This document shows, piece after piece, positions 1 through 10,795 of a stretch of 64,000 nucleotides of DNA (position 1 is the first letter of the stretch; every line of letters begins with the position of its first letter). Source of the stretch: Kuschelorhynchus macadamiae. Taxonomy: Eukaryota; Arthropoda; Insecta; Coleoptera; Curculionidae. The translations under genes and the position numbers were made by a program. The notes beneath the pieces were generated by a model. It saw only the letters and a list, made by a program, of their open reading frames with translations, did no database searches and was not told the origin of the DNA. Where the stretch lies: NCBI GenBank assembly GCA_030620095.1, contig JAUTXW010000561.1, positions 1,814,001-1,878,000 of the forward strand. The letters are read 5' to 3'.

Positions 1-490
1 ATATGGGGATGACCTGATAACATTTCAATCCAATTTGGCGGTCAAGTGAAACGTTGAAAAATTATTACTAAAAAACTGATTCTCCAATTTTTTGCACAAG
101 AATCAATTGCTACATAGGAATGGATTGGTAACATTTTGGGATGAATCCAAATAAAATGTTTAAAAATCATAGTAAAAAATATTCTTATTCATTTGACATT
201 TTGCAGAAAATTTAAATGATATATAGGGATAAACTGGTAGGAATTCAACATGACGGAATAAAATAGCGATATGTGTCAATGTAAAAACTACTTATTTTAA
301 ATTATGCCAAAAAAAGTGTGGCATAGATAGAAACTGGTAAAATATTGGTATGAATCCAATATGGTGGAAAAAATGTTACTAAATGGCTATGTACCAAACT
401 AACTTGGGTCACACTACACTATTCCTAAAGACAGGAAATATTTATATCGAGGGAAGTTCTGGCTAAGGGAAATGTACCGATATTTTTTTC
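1..490 (-). repeat. Inverted copy of the 117-bp tandem-repeat element
   Basis: Read on the minus strand, this stretch matches 10775 to about 11400. Shared phrases include the reverse complement of ACTGGTAGGAATTCAACATG near 234 against the text near 11050, and the GGAAGTTC..GGTAAAGGAAAT edge near 450-480 against 10775-10810. The homology starts at the window edge, so the element continues outside. I see no coding sequence in it. The family is not recognised. Confidence 0.6.
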
Positions 491-1221
491 AATTTGTAAT
501 AACTTAAAACTAAACTTAACTAAAAATTTTGATTAAACATGTTTTTGTCGCAAACGTAGAAAATCTGAGCGTAGTATAAAAACCACATACAAAATTTTAT
601 CACATTTGTGATACAATTATTGTCAATGTTGTGCGACAATTTTAGAGGATCTTTTGGGTTGTTTTTTGCTTACTTCAGATCCTGTGAAGTTTTATTTTTT
701 TATGTAGAAAAAGTACAGTTAGGCGCACTCTGTAATTTAGCCATTTATAGAAATAATTTTTTTTCAGTTTGCAATTTTTATTATCTAGTAAAGATGATAA
801 AAGTATGAAAGGAAAAGCACAGTCCTTAAAAATTGGCAAAAGAAAATATATTCATATATATTGAGACTGAACAATGTGATAATTTGAACAAATGTGACTT
901 CCTTAAATCCCATAAGGGTGTAAATATTATACATTTAAATACAACTATTAAAAAATTTAACAACTTAATTTCATTTTAAAAAATAAACAAATGTATGTTT
1001 GATGTTAAAATTCTTTCTAAAAAAACATAATAAAAAAAGCAAACAGTTTTGTATTAAAGATTATGAATTGTTTCATAATGATAGCTTGTAAAACAAGTGC
1101 GTTATATGTGTGGAATGTGTCAAGAGTTACCTTAACCCAGTTGATGAGTCAATAGCAATTCACCAGACCAAGTTTCTGAGAATTGAATTTATAAAAAGTA
1201 CTAATACTGTGGGAATTTTAG
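491..1221. other. No gene seen
   Basis: AT-rich sequence with scattered stops in all frames. The short open stretch at 608-808 has no recognisable motif. I see no repeat structure of note. Confidence 0.4.
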
Positions 1222-1433
1222 CCAATTACCAATGTCCAACAATACCTGATTACTACCTTAATAGTCTTAAATCGACCAACACAGGTAAGTTTGTAAACAG
1301 GGATATAGATAATATATTAATAAGTGTTCATCTGAATTAGGTTATTGGTCATGAATCAACAAAGCAACTAGAACCTGTTGATGCTCAAGTCCTTGTAGTA
1401 CCTAGTAAGTCGCGAAAACCGAACTGCTCTGAT
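1222..1433 (+). CDS. Candidate pair of short host exons (1222-1284 and 1341-1433)
   Basis: An AG acceptor at 1220-1221 opens a 63-bp exon ending in CAG|GTAAGT. A 56-bp intron (1285-1340, GT..AG) follows, then a 93-bp exon ending in GAT|GTAAGT. Both exons are multiples of three and stay open in one frame. They encode 21 residues beginning PITNVQQYL, then 31 residues beginning VIGHESTKQLEPVD. The lengths, phase and donor sites suit a compact insect gene, but I recognise no family and see no further exons. The downstream side runs into an (AT)n tract and the Penelope palindrome. A chance ORF with chance splice sites is possible. Confidence 0.3.
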
Positions 1434-1483
1434 GTAAGTATACAGTGCCTTTGCACTTTTTTTTAAAAGGAGTATTTATAGAC

Positions 1484-1650
<167 letters not shown>

Positions 1651-1737
1651 ATATTTCTCTTCTTGAACCTTACAATTTATAAATATCAAGTACTTTCTTG
1701 GGATTAGGTTCGTGGATTGAACAAAGAAACTTTAATT

Positions 1738-1762
1738 GACGTTTCGCCTGTCCATTTCAGGC
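1738..1762 (-). other. Hairpin plus GAAACGTC motif, left copy
   Basis: Minus-strand copy of the motif at 6388-6412: a 5-bp stem GCCTG/CAGGC with a 7-nt loop, followed by GAAACGTC. See the right-hand copy for interpretation. Confidence 0.4.
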
Positions 1763-2130
1763 TTTTTCAAAATATTTAATTCTGCACATCTAAAAATTAA
1801 ATATAAAAAGTGTATATATGTAAGTTAATAAATAAAAACAATTAGGTATAACGGCACGCACTAAAATTATTAAAATATTAATTTAAAATAGTACAGTACA
1901 TACCTTGAGAAAGATGTTCTTTTACCTTGCTTGGCAGTGTGGAGGTAAGTGATACACTGGTTAAAGAATTCTATTGTTTTTTTTTTTTTATATATATCCT
2001 TTAGTTTTTTTGATTATATTTACAATGTAGAACTATTTGTGGATACGGGTTGTTTTAAAAGTATTTGTGTGAGTCTGACAGTATACAGTATGTATTTATG
2101 ATTGATGGAAGATAGTTTATAACAATTGAA

Positions 2131-4067
2131 TTAAATTAGGTTGTGATATATTTGGCTGAGATTGTCAATGTCTTTCCGATCGTTTACTGTATTTTTTTCT
2201 TTTTTTATCTCGACCATTTCTTTGAATGTCAGTTTATGGTAATGTTGTTCTTTTGATAAGACCGTTGTACCCGAAAAATCAAATTCATGTTTCATGTCTC
2301 TTTCATGTTTATGTAGTGCTGTGGAAGCATTTTTTGTATATTTATGCCCATTTAGTCTATTTGATAGGTATTGTGTGGTCATGCCTATATATTTTTTGGG
2401 GCAGTTTAGGCAGGGAATGCTGTAAACTACGTTTGATTGTTTTTTAATTGGTGTCTGACTTTTTAGTGGTGTATATAAAGATTTAAGGGTATTGTTAGAT
2501 TTGTGGCATACGGTTATGTCGTGTTTACCGAGAATGTGTTTAATCTTTTCAGAAAGACCTTCAGTGTATGGCAAAGATATGTATGTAGTTGTTTTATTGT
2601 TGTCGTGATTATTTACAATATGTTTTGTGGCATTGTATAATTTTTGGGTTCTTCGCTTTATAATTCGTTCGATGGCTTTTAATGGGAAATGATTTTTTAA
2701 GAGAGTATTTTTAACTTTATTTAGAATGTCAACTCGGTATATAGGTGATGTTAGTGTTAGTGCACGGTCAACTAATCCTATCATCACGGAGTTTTTTTGA
2801 CATTTTGGGTGACTGGAATTATAATTAAGGTAGCGGGAGGACCAGGTTTTTTTGGTGTACCACTTAGTTTTAATGCCATTTGTTTTGTGGTCTCTTATTA
2901 ATGTTAAATCCAAAAAGTTTATAGCACCATCATTTTCTATTTCGGAAGTAAATTGCAATTTTGGATGAAAATTGTTAAAGAGGGAGATAATTTCCGTTGT
3001 TTTATTTTTTGGTATGGCTAATAAACAATCATCCACGTACCTTTTAAAAAATAATATTGGTACATTGGCTTTTTGTAACACTGTTTCTTCTAGATATTCC
3101 ATTACTATTTGGGCTGCGGTGGAAGAGATGGGTGAACCCATTGCACATCCGTCAAGTTGTTGGTAGTAATCATCTTTGTATTGGAAATAGTTGTTCGAAA
3201 GAATGAGATCTATCCCTTCTATGAATTCTGTGCAAGTGAGTGTTGTGTGATTCTTTATCTGATTCCATTTTTCTTTAATGATTTGTTTTAAAAGTTTAGT
3301 CGGAATGTTTGTATATAAGGATATTACGTCTAGAGAGATGAGTTGGAAATTATTTGGTATTTTAAGGGTGTCTATAAACTTTTTAAATTCAAACGAATCT
3401 TTAATGTAATAATCATTTCTGCCTGTAATTTTTGATAAGCAATTTGATAAAAAACTTGAAAGTTTGTAGAATGGTGACTGAATATAGGAAACAATGGGTC
3501 TCATAGGAATGTCGGGTTTGTGAAGTTTAGGCATTCCATAGAATTTTGGTGGAACAGAATTATGTATTTTTAATGATTTGGCTTCTTTTTCGGATATGTG
3601 ATTACGTTTTAACAGTTTTTCTATGAACGAGTTATTTTTGGATTGAAGAGATTTCGTCGAATCAAATCTCATTTTTTTATATGTGTTTTTGTCATCAAGA
3701 AGTGCATTAATTTTGTTGTTGTAATCAATGGTATTCATTATTACAGTCTTGTTACGTTTGTCTGGCTTTAAGACTGTTATCTGTGGATTTGTTTTTAAAA
3801 AATATTTACATTTTTTTGCTTGCTTTGATAGTTTTTTTTGAGTTTTGTTTTGCTGTATTTTTTTGTGTCTTATTTTAATTTTATGGTTGGTAATGACATT
3901 AACAATCTCTGACCGGATACTATCTTTTTCTTCGGATGGTTTATTGTAAATAGCTGACTCGATAGAAGCAATGTAATCTATTGTTGGTAAATTGTATTCT
4001 TCACTAACAGGTAGAGAAAATTTTTCACCTAGTGCTAGTGTTTCTGCAATTTCGTTTGGGATATGCG
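2131..4067 (-). CDS. Penelope-like reverse transcriptase/GIY-YIG endonuclease (left copy, N-terminally incomplete)
   Basis: Copies element RNA into DNA at nicked chromosomal sites. RT landmarks in order are FYGMPKLHKP, the catalytic aspartate in LISLDVISLYTNIP, GCAMGSPISST, and an intact YVDD (about 3031-3042). A lysine-rich basic stretch lies near the N-terminus. The C-terminus has VVYSIPCLNCPKKYIGMT with a following Arg and His (LSNRLNGHK), the GIY-YIG-type nuclease with its CxxC knuckle typical of EN+ Penelope elements. The frame stays open to 4185, but everything upstream of 4067 lies in the spacer and opposite arm, so the ATG at 4185 is not native. The native start is missing. The arm may be 5'-truncated. 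No stop or frameshift interrupts the shared coding part. Confidence 0.85.
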
Positions 4068-4109
4068 ATAAAATCGATACCAATAACTGGCTAGAAAACA
4101 TCTCAGATA
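4068..4109. other. 42-bp spacer at the palindrome centre
   Basis: Unique sequence between the two arms. The arms meet it symmetrically at ATATGCG (4061-4067) and CGCATAT (4110-4116). It is not self-complementary overall. It marks the junction of the two element 5' ends. Confidence 0.85.
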
Positions 4110-6019
4110 CGCATATCCCAAACGAAATTGCAGAAACACTAGCACTAGGTGAAAAATTTTCTCTACCTGTTAGTGAAGAATACAATTTACCAACAATAGA
4201 TTACATTGCTTCTATCGAGTCAGCTATTTACAATAAACCATCCGAAGAAAAAGATAGTATCCGGTCAGAGATTGTTAATGTCATTACCAACCATAAAATT
4301 AAAATAAGACACAAAAAAATACAGCAAAACAAAACTCAAAAAAAACTATCAAAGCAAGCAAAAAAATGTAAATATTTTTTAAAAACAAATCCACAGATAA
4401 CAGTCTTAAAGCCAGACAAAAGTAACAAGACTGTAATAATGAATACCATTGATTACAACAACAAAATTAATGCACTTCTTGATGACAAAAACACATATAA
4501 AAAAATGAGATTTGATTCGACGAAATCTCTTCAATCCAAAAATAACTCGTTCATAGAAAAACTGTTAAAACGTAATCACATATCCGAAAAAGAAGCCAAA
4601 TCATTAAAAATACATAATTCTGTTCCACCAAAATTCTATGGAATGCCTAAACTTCACAAACCCAACATTCCTATGAGACCCATTGTTTCCTATATTCAGT
4701 CACCATTCTACAAACTTTCAAGTTTTTTATCAAATTGCTTATCAAAAATTACAGGCAGAAATGATTATTACATTAAAGATTCGTTTGAATTTAAAAAGTT
4801 TATAGACACCCTTAAAATACCAAATAATTTCCAACTCATCTCTCTAGACGTAATATCCTTATATACAAACATTCCGACTAAACTTTTAAAACAAATCATT
4901 AAAGAAAAATGGAATCAGATAAAGAATCACACAACACTCACTTGCACAGAATTCATAGAAGGGATAGATCTCATTCTTTCGAACAACTATTTCCAATACA
5001 AAGATGATTACTACCAACAACTTGACGGATGTGCAATGGGTTCACCCATCTCTTCCACCGCAGCCCAAATAGTAATGGAATATCTAGAAGAAACAGTGTT
5101 ACAAAAAGCCAATGTACCAATATTATTTTTTAAAAGGTACGTGGATAAAACAACGGAAATTATCTCCCTCTTTAACAATTTTCATCCAAAATTGCAATTT
5201 ACTTCCGAAATAGAAAATGATGGTGCTATAAACTTTTTGGATTTAACATTAATAAGAGACCACAAAACAAATGGCATTAAAACTAAGTGGTACACCAAAA
5301 AAACCTGGTCCTCCCGCTACCTTAATTATAATTCCAGTCACCCAAAATGTCAAAAAAACTCCGTGATGATAGGATTAGTTGACCGTGCACTAACACTAAC
5401 ATCACCTATATACCGAGTTGACATTCTAAATAAAGTTAAAAATACTCTCTTAAAAAATCATTTCCCATTAAAAGCCATCGAACGAATTATAAAGCGAAGA
5501 ACCCAAAAATTATACAATGCCACAAAACATATTGTAAATAATCACGACAACAATAAAACAACTACATACATATCTTTGCCATACACTGAAGGTCTTTCTG
5601 AAAAGATTAAACACATTCTCGGTAAACACGACATAACCGTATGCCACAAATCTAACAATACCCTTAAATCTTTATATACACCACTAAAAAGTCAGACACC
5701 AATTAAAAAACAATCAAACGTAGTTTACAGCATTCCCTGCCTAAACTGCCCCAAAAAATATATAGGCATGACCACACAATACCTATCAAATAGACTAAAT
5801 GGGCATAAATATACAAAAAATGCTTCCACAGCACTACATAAACATGAAAGAGACATGAAACATGAATTTGATTTTTCGGGTACAACGGTCTTATCAAAAG
5901 AACAACATTACCATAAACTGACATTCAAAGAAATGGTCGAGATAAAAAAAGAAAAAAATACAGTAAACGATCGGAAAGACATTGACAATCTCAGCCAAAT
6001 ATATCACAACCTAATTTAA
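4110..6019 (+). pseudogene. Penelope-like RT/GIY-YIG endonuclease, catalytically broken right copy
   Basis: Same protein as the left copy and almost identical, but a 27-bp in-frame deletion after 5146 removes DCLLAIPKN. YVDD becomes YVDK followed directly by TTEI. Loss of the second catalytic aspartate should abolish reverse transcription, although the frame stays open to the stop at 6019. Two further substitutions noted are PDKS for PDKR and HKPN for HKPD. The GIY-YIG part is unchanged. The frame extends back to 3992 only by reading through the spacer and the antisense of the left arm. Confidence 0.85.
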
Positions 6020-6387
6020 TTCAATTGTTATAAACTATCTTCCATCAATCATAAATACATACTGTATACTGTCAGACTCCCACAAATACTTTTAAAACAA
6101 CCCGTATCCACAAATAGTTCTACATTGTAAATATAATCAAAAAAACTAAAGGATATATATAAAAAAAAAAAAACAATAGAATTCTTTAACCAGTGTATCA
6201 CTTACCTCCACAGTGCCAAGCAAGGTAAAAGAACATCTTTCTCAAGGTATGTACTGTACTATTTTAAATTAATATTTTAATAATTTTAGTGCGTGCCGTT
6301 ATACCTAATTGTTTTTATTTATTAACTTACATATATACACTTTTTATATTTAATTTTTAGATGTGCAGAATTAAATATTTTGAAAAA

Positions 6388-6412
6388 GCCTGAAATGGAC
6401 AGGCGAAACGTC
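6388..6412 (+). other. Possible degenerate hammerhead ribozyme core in the Penelope 3' region
   Basis: Seen: GCCTG (6388-6392) and CAGGC (6400-6404) can pair around a 7-nt loop, followed at once by GAAACGTC. The preceding TTGAAAA sits where a hammerhead has CUGAUGA. Known: Penelope-like elements carry hammerhead motifs in their terminal repeats, with conserved boxes CUGAUGA and GAAA flanking stem II. Inferred: box 2 and stem II persist but box 1 has decayed (4 of 7 positions match), so self-cleavage is unlikely in these copies. Confidence 0.4.
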
Positions 6413-6469
6413 AATTAAAGTTTCTTTGTTCAATCCACGAACCTAATCCCGAGAAAGTACTTGATATTT

Positions 6470-6482
6470 ATAGATATATATA

Positions 6483-6530
<48 letters not shown>
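6470..6530. repeat. (AT)n microsatellite, right flank of the palindrome
   Basis: Nearly pure AT/TA dinucleotides directly after the right Penelope arm, mirroring the tract on the left side. Confidence 0.9.
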
Positions 6531-7739
6531 TTTTTTTTTGTTTTTTCCAAACCAATCAGAACTAATCAGCAAACCGTCAGGTGACTGTATAAATTGGCTC
6601 CGAATACTTATAATTTTTTGTTTCTTAATATTTATATGAACTTATTTTTTTCTGGGGGGGGGCTAAAAATAGAATATATAAAAACAACATAAACATATTA
6701 AAATTATTTATTAATGAAAAACAATTTTGCAACTTGTAACATAGTTTAAAATATTTTTAATAGTCTTGACAAAAATATGGTCTTATAAAATAAACATAAT
6801 TAGATATATTGTAAAAGTAATTTAATTACGCAAACAGATATTGCAAAATTATTTTCATAGTAAAAATTTTAGCAAAAAAAAATTAAAATTAAAAAGATTT
6901 TTTAAAATAAAAAAAATGGGTATACTTAAAGAGTCTTGGGGGGATATATCCCCCACATCTCCCCCCTTCGCTATGCCACTGGGTACAATAACTCAAACTT
7001 TTTAGTGAAGAAGTGAGATTCTTGAGCATCTTTTCCACTTACATCAAAGTCAACCAAAAACAGAAAAAAAAAACAAAGCTGATTTATAGCTCCATTATTA
7101 CTGTTGTTTTAAAATAAATACTTATTTGGATGCTACTCTTGTACTTATTTAGCCTCTACTCGGGAAATACGCTTAACAAAATATAACCCATGCAATTTTT
7201 TTTCGGAAAAACTGTTTAATTCCTCCAGAGTAATATTTCGCCTATAAGCACTAGAACATTTTTATATTTGATCTTAGCATATTCAGTCCCTTCTTACTAT
7301 TACAAATATATTATATTTATTATCTTTACCTTATTTTTAAAGACACACGGTATATAATCTGCAAACTAAACTATAACAATATTATAAAGTTTATTAAACT
7401 TTGTATTTAATTTTTTTCATATCTAGTCCAAGTATAAAATATTAAAAAACAAGAAACCCGTCTGCATAGAGCTCGTGTATGAAAAAAAAACACAAAACAT
7501 ATTAGAATAAGCTACATTTTATATAGGTAAACAATATTCGGTATAAAGCAAAAAAATTAAAATAAAACTACTTCCGAATCACACGAAAGCATCTCCTCCA
7601 ATATAATGTTTGCACCACTAACTATCTATTATTTTTATTATAATTACGATAAGTTAGTTAACAAAATTCGGAACGAAATATATGTTAGAATTTATAATAC
7701 TCAGATCGGTCCGTATACTTTATTCTCCTTCTTCTTTTA
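6531..7739. other. No gene; contains one hAT-like terminus
   Basis: AT-rich and stop-rich. The only structured part is the GC-rich stretch at 6937-6982, listed separately. A 10-G run sits at 6653-6662. Confidence 0.4.
6937..6982 (-). mobile_element. hAT-like transposon terminus
   Basis: The minus strand begins CAGTGGCATAGCGAAGGGGG and continues into a GGGGGATATATCCCCC palindrome. CAGTGGCGTAGC-type ends are typical of insect hAT elements. I found no matching opposite end or transposase nearby, so this is a solo end or a small decayed copy. Confidence 0.35.
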
Positions 7740-8330
7740 GTTTCAAACGTTGAACACAGTTGCGAACTCTAAAGCACGAACAAATGCGTCGCTATTATTT
7801 CTAAATTTGGTCATCGCTAATCTAATGTCAGACTCAAACTATTCAAAGGATTCGTTGGGCTTCTGTATTCTACTTTTAAGCTGGATTCTGTTTATTTTCT
7901 GATGATAATGATCTGCGAATAGAAGTTCTAATGAATGAACAAGGTGTTGATAGTTTTGTTGATGACGCACGAAAATGCTTTGTAACAAATCTAATGTCGA
8001 GCCTCCTAACGAAACTGTTAGGAAAGTGGCCTTTTCTAATAGTTATCTCTGTTAATTTTTGCTGCGGCCTCAAATTGACGCCCACATATGGTCCAGGAAA
8101 ATGACCTATCAAATATTGGAGTTATAACTTTATCGCTAAGTTTGCTTTTTTAGTTTACTTACTTCTGTTTCAAGATGTTAAACTTTTTTCTCAATGTTGT
8201 CACTAACCTGTTTAATGAACATGTTTAGCTTTAATTTCGAGATCACCTCTCACTTTATCCATGTTTTCTTCAATTTCTCCTTACAAGTTGTTTATCTTTT
8301 CCTTAACATTATCGATGTGATTTAATGTTT
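7740..8330 (-). pseudogene. Ty3/Gypsy gag remnant
   Basis: Several minus-strand frames joined through stops and frameshifts resemble insect Ty3/Gypsy Gag. The 5' part (about 8330-8150) is coiled-coil-like. It is followed by a block with WDNYEKATFL, LDLLQSI and then RIQLKSRIQKPNESFE and ESDIRLAM. These correspond to the capsid region, where LKSRxQKxxESxxEFExDI is recurrent. No intact ORF remains. It abuts an integrase fragment on the opposite strand at about 8331, so two rearranged pieces meet here. Confidence 0.55.
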
Positions 8331-8610
8331 GGATTTTCTAATGAAGAAAGACAAGAAATACAAGATTATGCTGATGAAATGTAGGAGTAAGGTAATGAAG
8401 ACCAGATATGACACCAGGGCCAACTCAGCTGGTTTCTATGAAAATAACTTGGTTTCGTTGTTTAACTCCACAAGCAAAAAAGGTTTTCTCCAAAATTTTC
8501 TCAACACTAGGAAGGACAATATTGAATAATCAAGAGGATTAATGACCTGGTTTATCGAATACAGAAAAAGCCGAAAAGCAAGATCAACTTGGACAAATTG
8601 AAGAACTATC
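8331..8610 (+). pseudogene. Ty3/Gypsy integrase C-terminal remnant, copy 1
   Basis: The translation includes MKTRYDTRANSAGFYENNLV, LFNSTSKKGF, and in another frame the RRINDLVYRIQKKPKSK-like tail. This is the end of Ty3/Gypsy integrase, whose usual text is RYDxRAN..W(L/Y)xPxRxKG..PKL..WEGP..VYRIQ. The second half is closely related to 11650-11757. Frameshifted and truncated, with no LTR recognised. Confidence 0.6.
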
Positions 8611-10433
8611 ACGGCGGATCAGAATTTAGAGGGGGTAGGTGTGGGGGTAGTGGTGCGAAAACTCCCCAAATGAGTCATCAAACGTTAATGTTCGTATGTA
8701 GAAGTAAAAAAAACAGTCAGCCTATATCGAAGGGCTTCTTGAAGATTTCAGCGAGTTCCTTGACCACCTTCCAGAAGATTTTAGTTTATTATTAAAGCAT
8801 ATATAAGGAAAGAGACGTTAGCAATTTAAGTTATCCTTTTATTAGATGTGTTAGCGTATTGTTTATTAGTTTTTGTACTGAGTGTTTAATACACTTAGTA
8901 TTGCTGGTTAAAAGACATATTTGTAATAAAGCGAACCAACAATATTATTATGTAACAATATTGTTTTACGATAGGGGGCCTTTATTTTAATGGTTTCCTT
9001 AATATTTTCTACTAGTAGGCCATGATGTCATTTTTTAAAATGTAATGATACTAATGATAGATAAGTAAAGATTACCTTACTCTAATGACTTATCTACTTA
9101 TCTTATATTTCTAAACTAACATTGCAAAACTCTTATATAGTATTGCTATTATTTTTTAGTTTTACAATTTTTTCAACACACTACATAAAACTAATAACAC
9201 AAGTCCTTAAATAAAAAATTAAAACAGATTGTTGCATTTTACTAGAACTAATTTTTCGTAAAAGTAAAAACAAATTATAAGTATATAATGGAGTATGAAA
9301 TAAATATCTCAACATGGAGGGATGTGTCTGTGTGTGTGTGTTTGACATTGATAAATAATAAAAAAAACAAATGTTGTTCGAAATTATTATGGTTTTCTCT
9401 TACGCAAAATCCACACATGTCTGGTATTCTCTGTACCGTAGAATTTAGGAGTATATGGACCTTCCGTGTAAGTTCCAGACTTGATGTAGTTCTTCCAGGT
9501 GGGTGATGCCGGGTATTGTAAACATTATTTTGTATATAACCCTAGAAGAAAAAAATTGAAGGCCAAAAGCACAGCCGATCGCGGTTGCCATCTTCCAAAT
9601 GCCCCAATCTACCTTTAGGGAAAAATGTTTTTCAAAAAAAGGTTGCACTATTTGGGTATTACGTGAAGCCTTTTTGGAAGTAAATGCTGTTAAACTAATG
9701 TAGATTATCCAACAATTTAGGAATAACAGTCTTCAATATTTCTAAGTATCTGTTTGTTGAAAGGCTTCTTACGTTGATATGGTAACATAGTCGTCTTCCT
9801 AAAATATATCATGCCATACTGACTCCAAATATTCCTTGCTGCTCACCTTCAAAACGATGGTAGCGGTTTTGTTGATGTCAGTATATAGCATGGAGCTGAA
9901 TATATAAAAAACCTATAAAAAAATAACTAGCTACTGAATTCTTTGCAAAAAACTCCTTAAGAAGCAATTTTTGCTTTTTCAATAAGTTAAGAACTTAAGA
10001 AGAAAGAGGTAAGCCATAAAAATGTTGATTACTGCATCATATTTTTGACAAAAAAAAAGTAGAAAAGAATTTCACGAATAACAGAAATACATCGCAACAG
10101 GCAAATTGTGTAAAAAATATTGCCTTTTGTTATATTTAATTACTTTAATATTATTATAATTTCTTATATTAAGTGTTAGTTTAGACGTTCTTTAAAATAA
10201 TCAATTAGTATTTTAAACTTAATTGTATTTTTTTCTAATGATTAAGTTAATATTTCCAATTCCATGGGCCATCTATTATACTTACTTCTTTAAAATTCGG
10301 TTTTTTGCTAATTCTCAGTATTTTTGAAAATCTACAGATGAACTGTAATCGTTTTAAAGAGAAAGGAAAATCGGATTTAAAAATCAATAAAAATACAGGA
10401 TATTCCAGTTAAAAGATGGGGTTGCATGACAAA
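8611..10433. other. No gene recognised
   Basis: Contains small open frames (8589-8795, 9288-9506) without motifs and a short TG-rich run near 9328-9341. The stretch around 8800-8940 follows the integrase end and could be residual LTR, but I found no partner copy. Confidence 0.35.
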
Positions 10434-10560
10434 AATTATTATTAATAAGGAAGATGGTCTTTGTGAGTCACATTTCCACCTCACTTAAAAAATGAAACTT
10501 TACCATTACTAGATATATTAGTTTTCCAAAAGGTATTTGATGTGGTAAATGTTTATGTAT
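10434..10560 (+). pseudogene. LINE RT fragment, paralogue of 13118-13260
   Basis: Nucleotide-level similarity to 13118-13260 is easy to see, for example TTATTAATAAGGAAGATG in both. The deduced peptide covers the run into RT motif A (LxDLQKxFDV type) but is frameshifted. Probably an old copy of the same LINE family. Confidence 0.5.
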
Positions 10561-10584
10561 TACAAGAACATCTATCAAAAATGT

Positions 10585-10795
10585 TTGCCCGAAATCAGCG
10601 CGACTGGGAATTGGGACCAACTCTACCGTTGTTTCTGTTGCCTTATAGGTCAGCGGTTCAAAATTCTACTGGATAGACTTCAGCCACAATTTATTTTTAG
10701 AAGAGAATTACAGCTGCCCTGCTATTTAATTTACAATGACATGATTTGGTTGTATAACCCCACAAGAAAAAAAAACGGTAAATTTCCTTTACCCG
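10585..10795 (+). pseudogene. Ty3/Gypsy integrase fragment
   Basis: Joined frames give NWDQLYRCF, LIGQRFKILLDRLQPQFIFRRELQLPC and then DMIWLYNPTRKKNGKFP. These match integrase text around AYRSAVHxxTGxTPAxxxFGRELRLPCDL and the VWLYxPxRKKGKSPKL region. An internal piece and the reading frame are lost. The natural continuation (LSPKLSQHWEGP) reappears at 11645, after an 850-bp insertion. Confidence 0.55.

Larger units (their letters stand above)
1678..6472. mobile_element. Head-to-head pair of Penelope-like retroelements forming a palindrome
   Basis: The left arm (1678-4067, minus) and right arm (4110-6472, plus) are reverse complements around a 42-bp spacer. The arms are 2390 and 2363 bp. The whole difference is one 27-bp block (3004-3030), present on the left and missing on the right. 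I noted only about five single-base differences, so the copies are young. Each carries an RT plus GIY-YIG-type ORF transcribed away from the centre, then a roughly 450-bp 3' region. Penelope-like elements are known for tandem and inverted partial copies. Whether this arose by one insertion event or by later inverted duplication is not decided by the sequence. Confidence 0.9.

Noticed and set aside
2226..2447. 73-codon ORFs antisense to both Penelope genes (also at 5703-5924)
   Set aside because: Identical in both arms and exactly antisense to the GIY-YIG region, which is the conserved coding strand.
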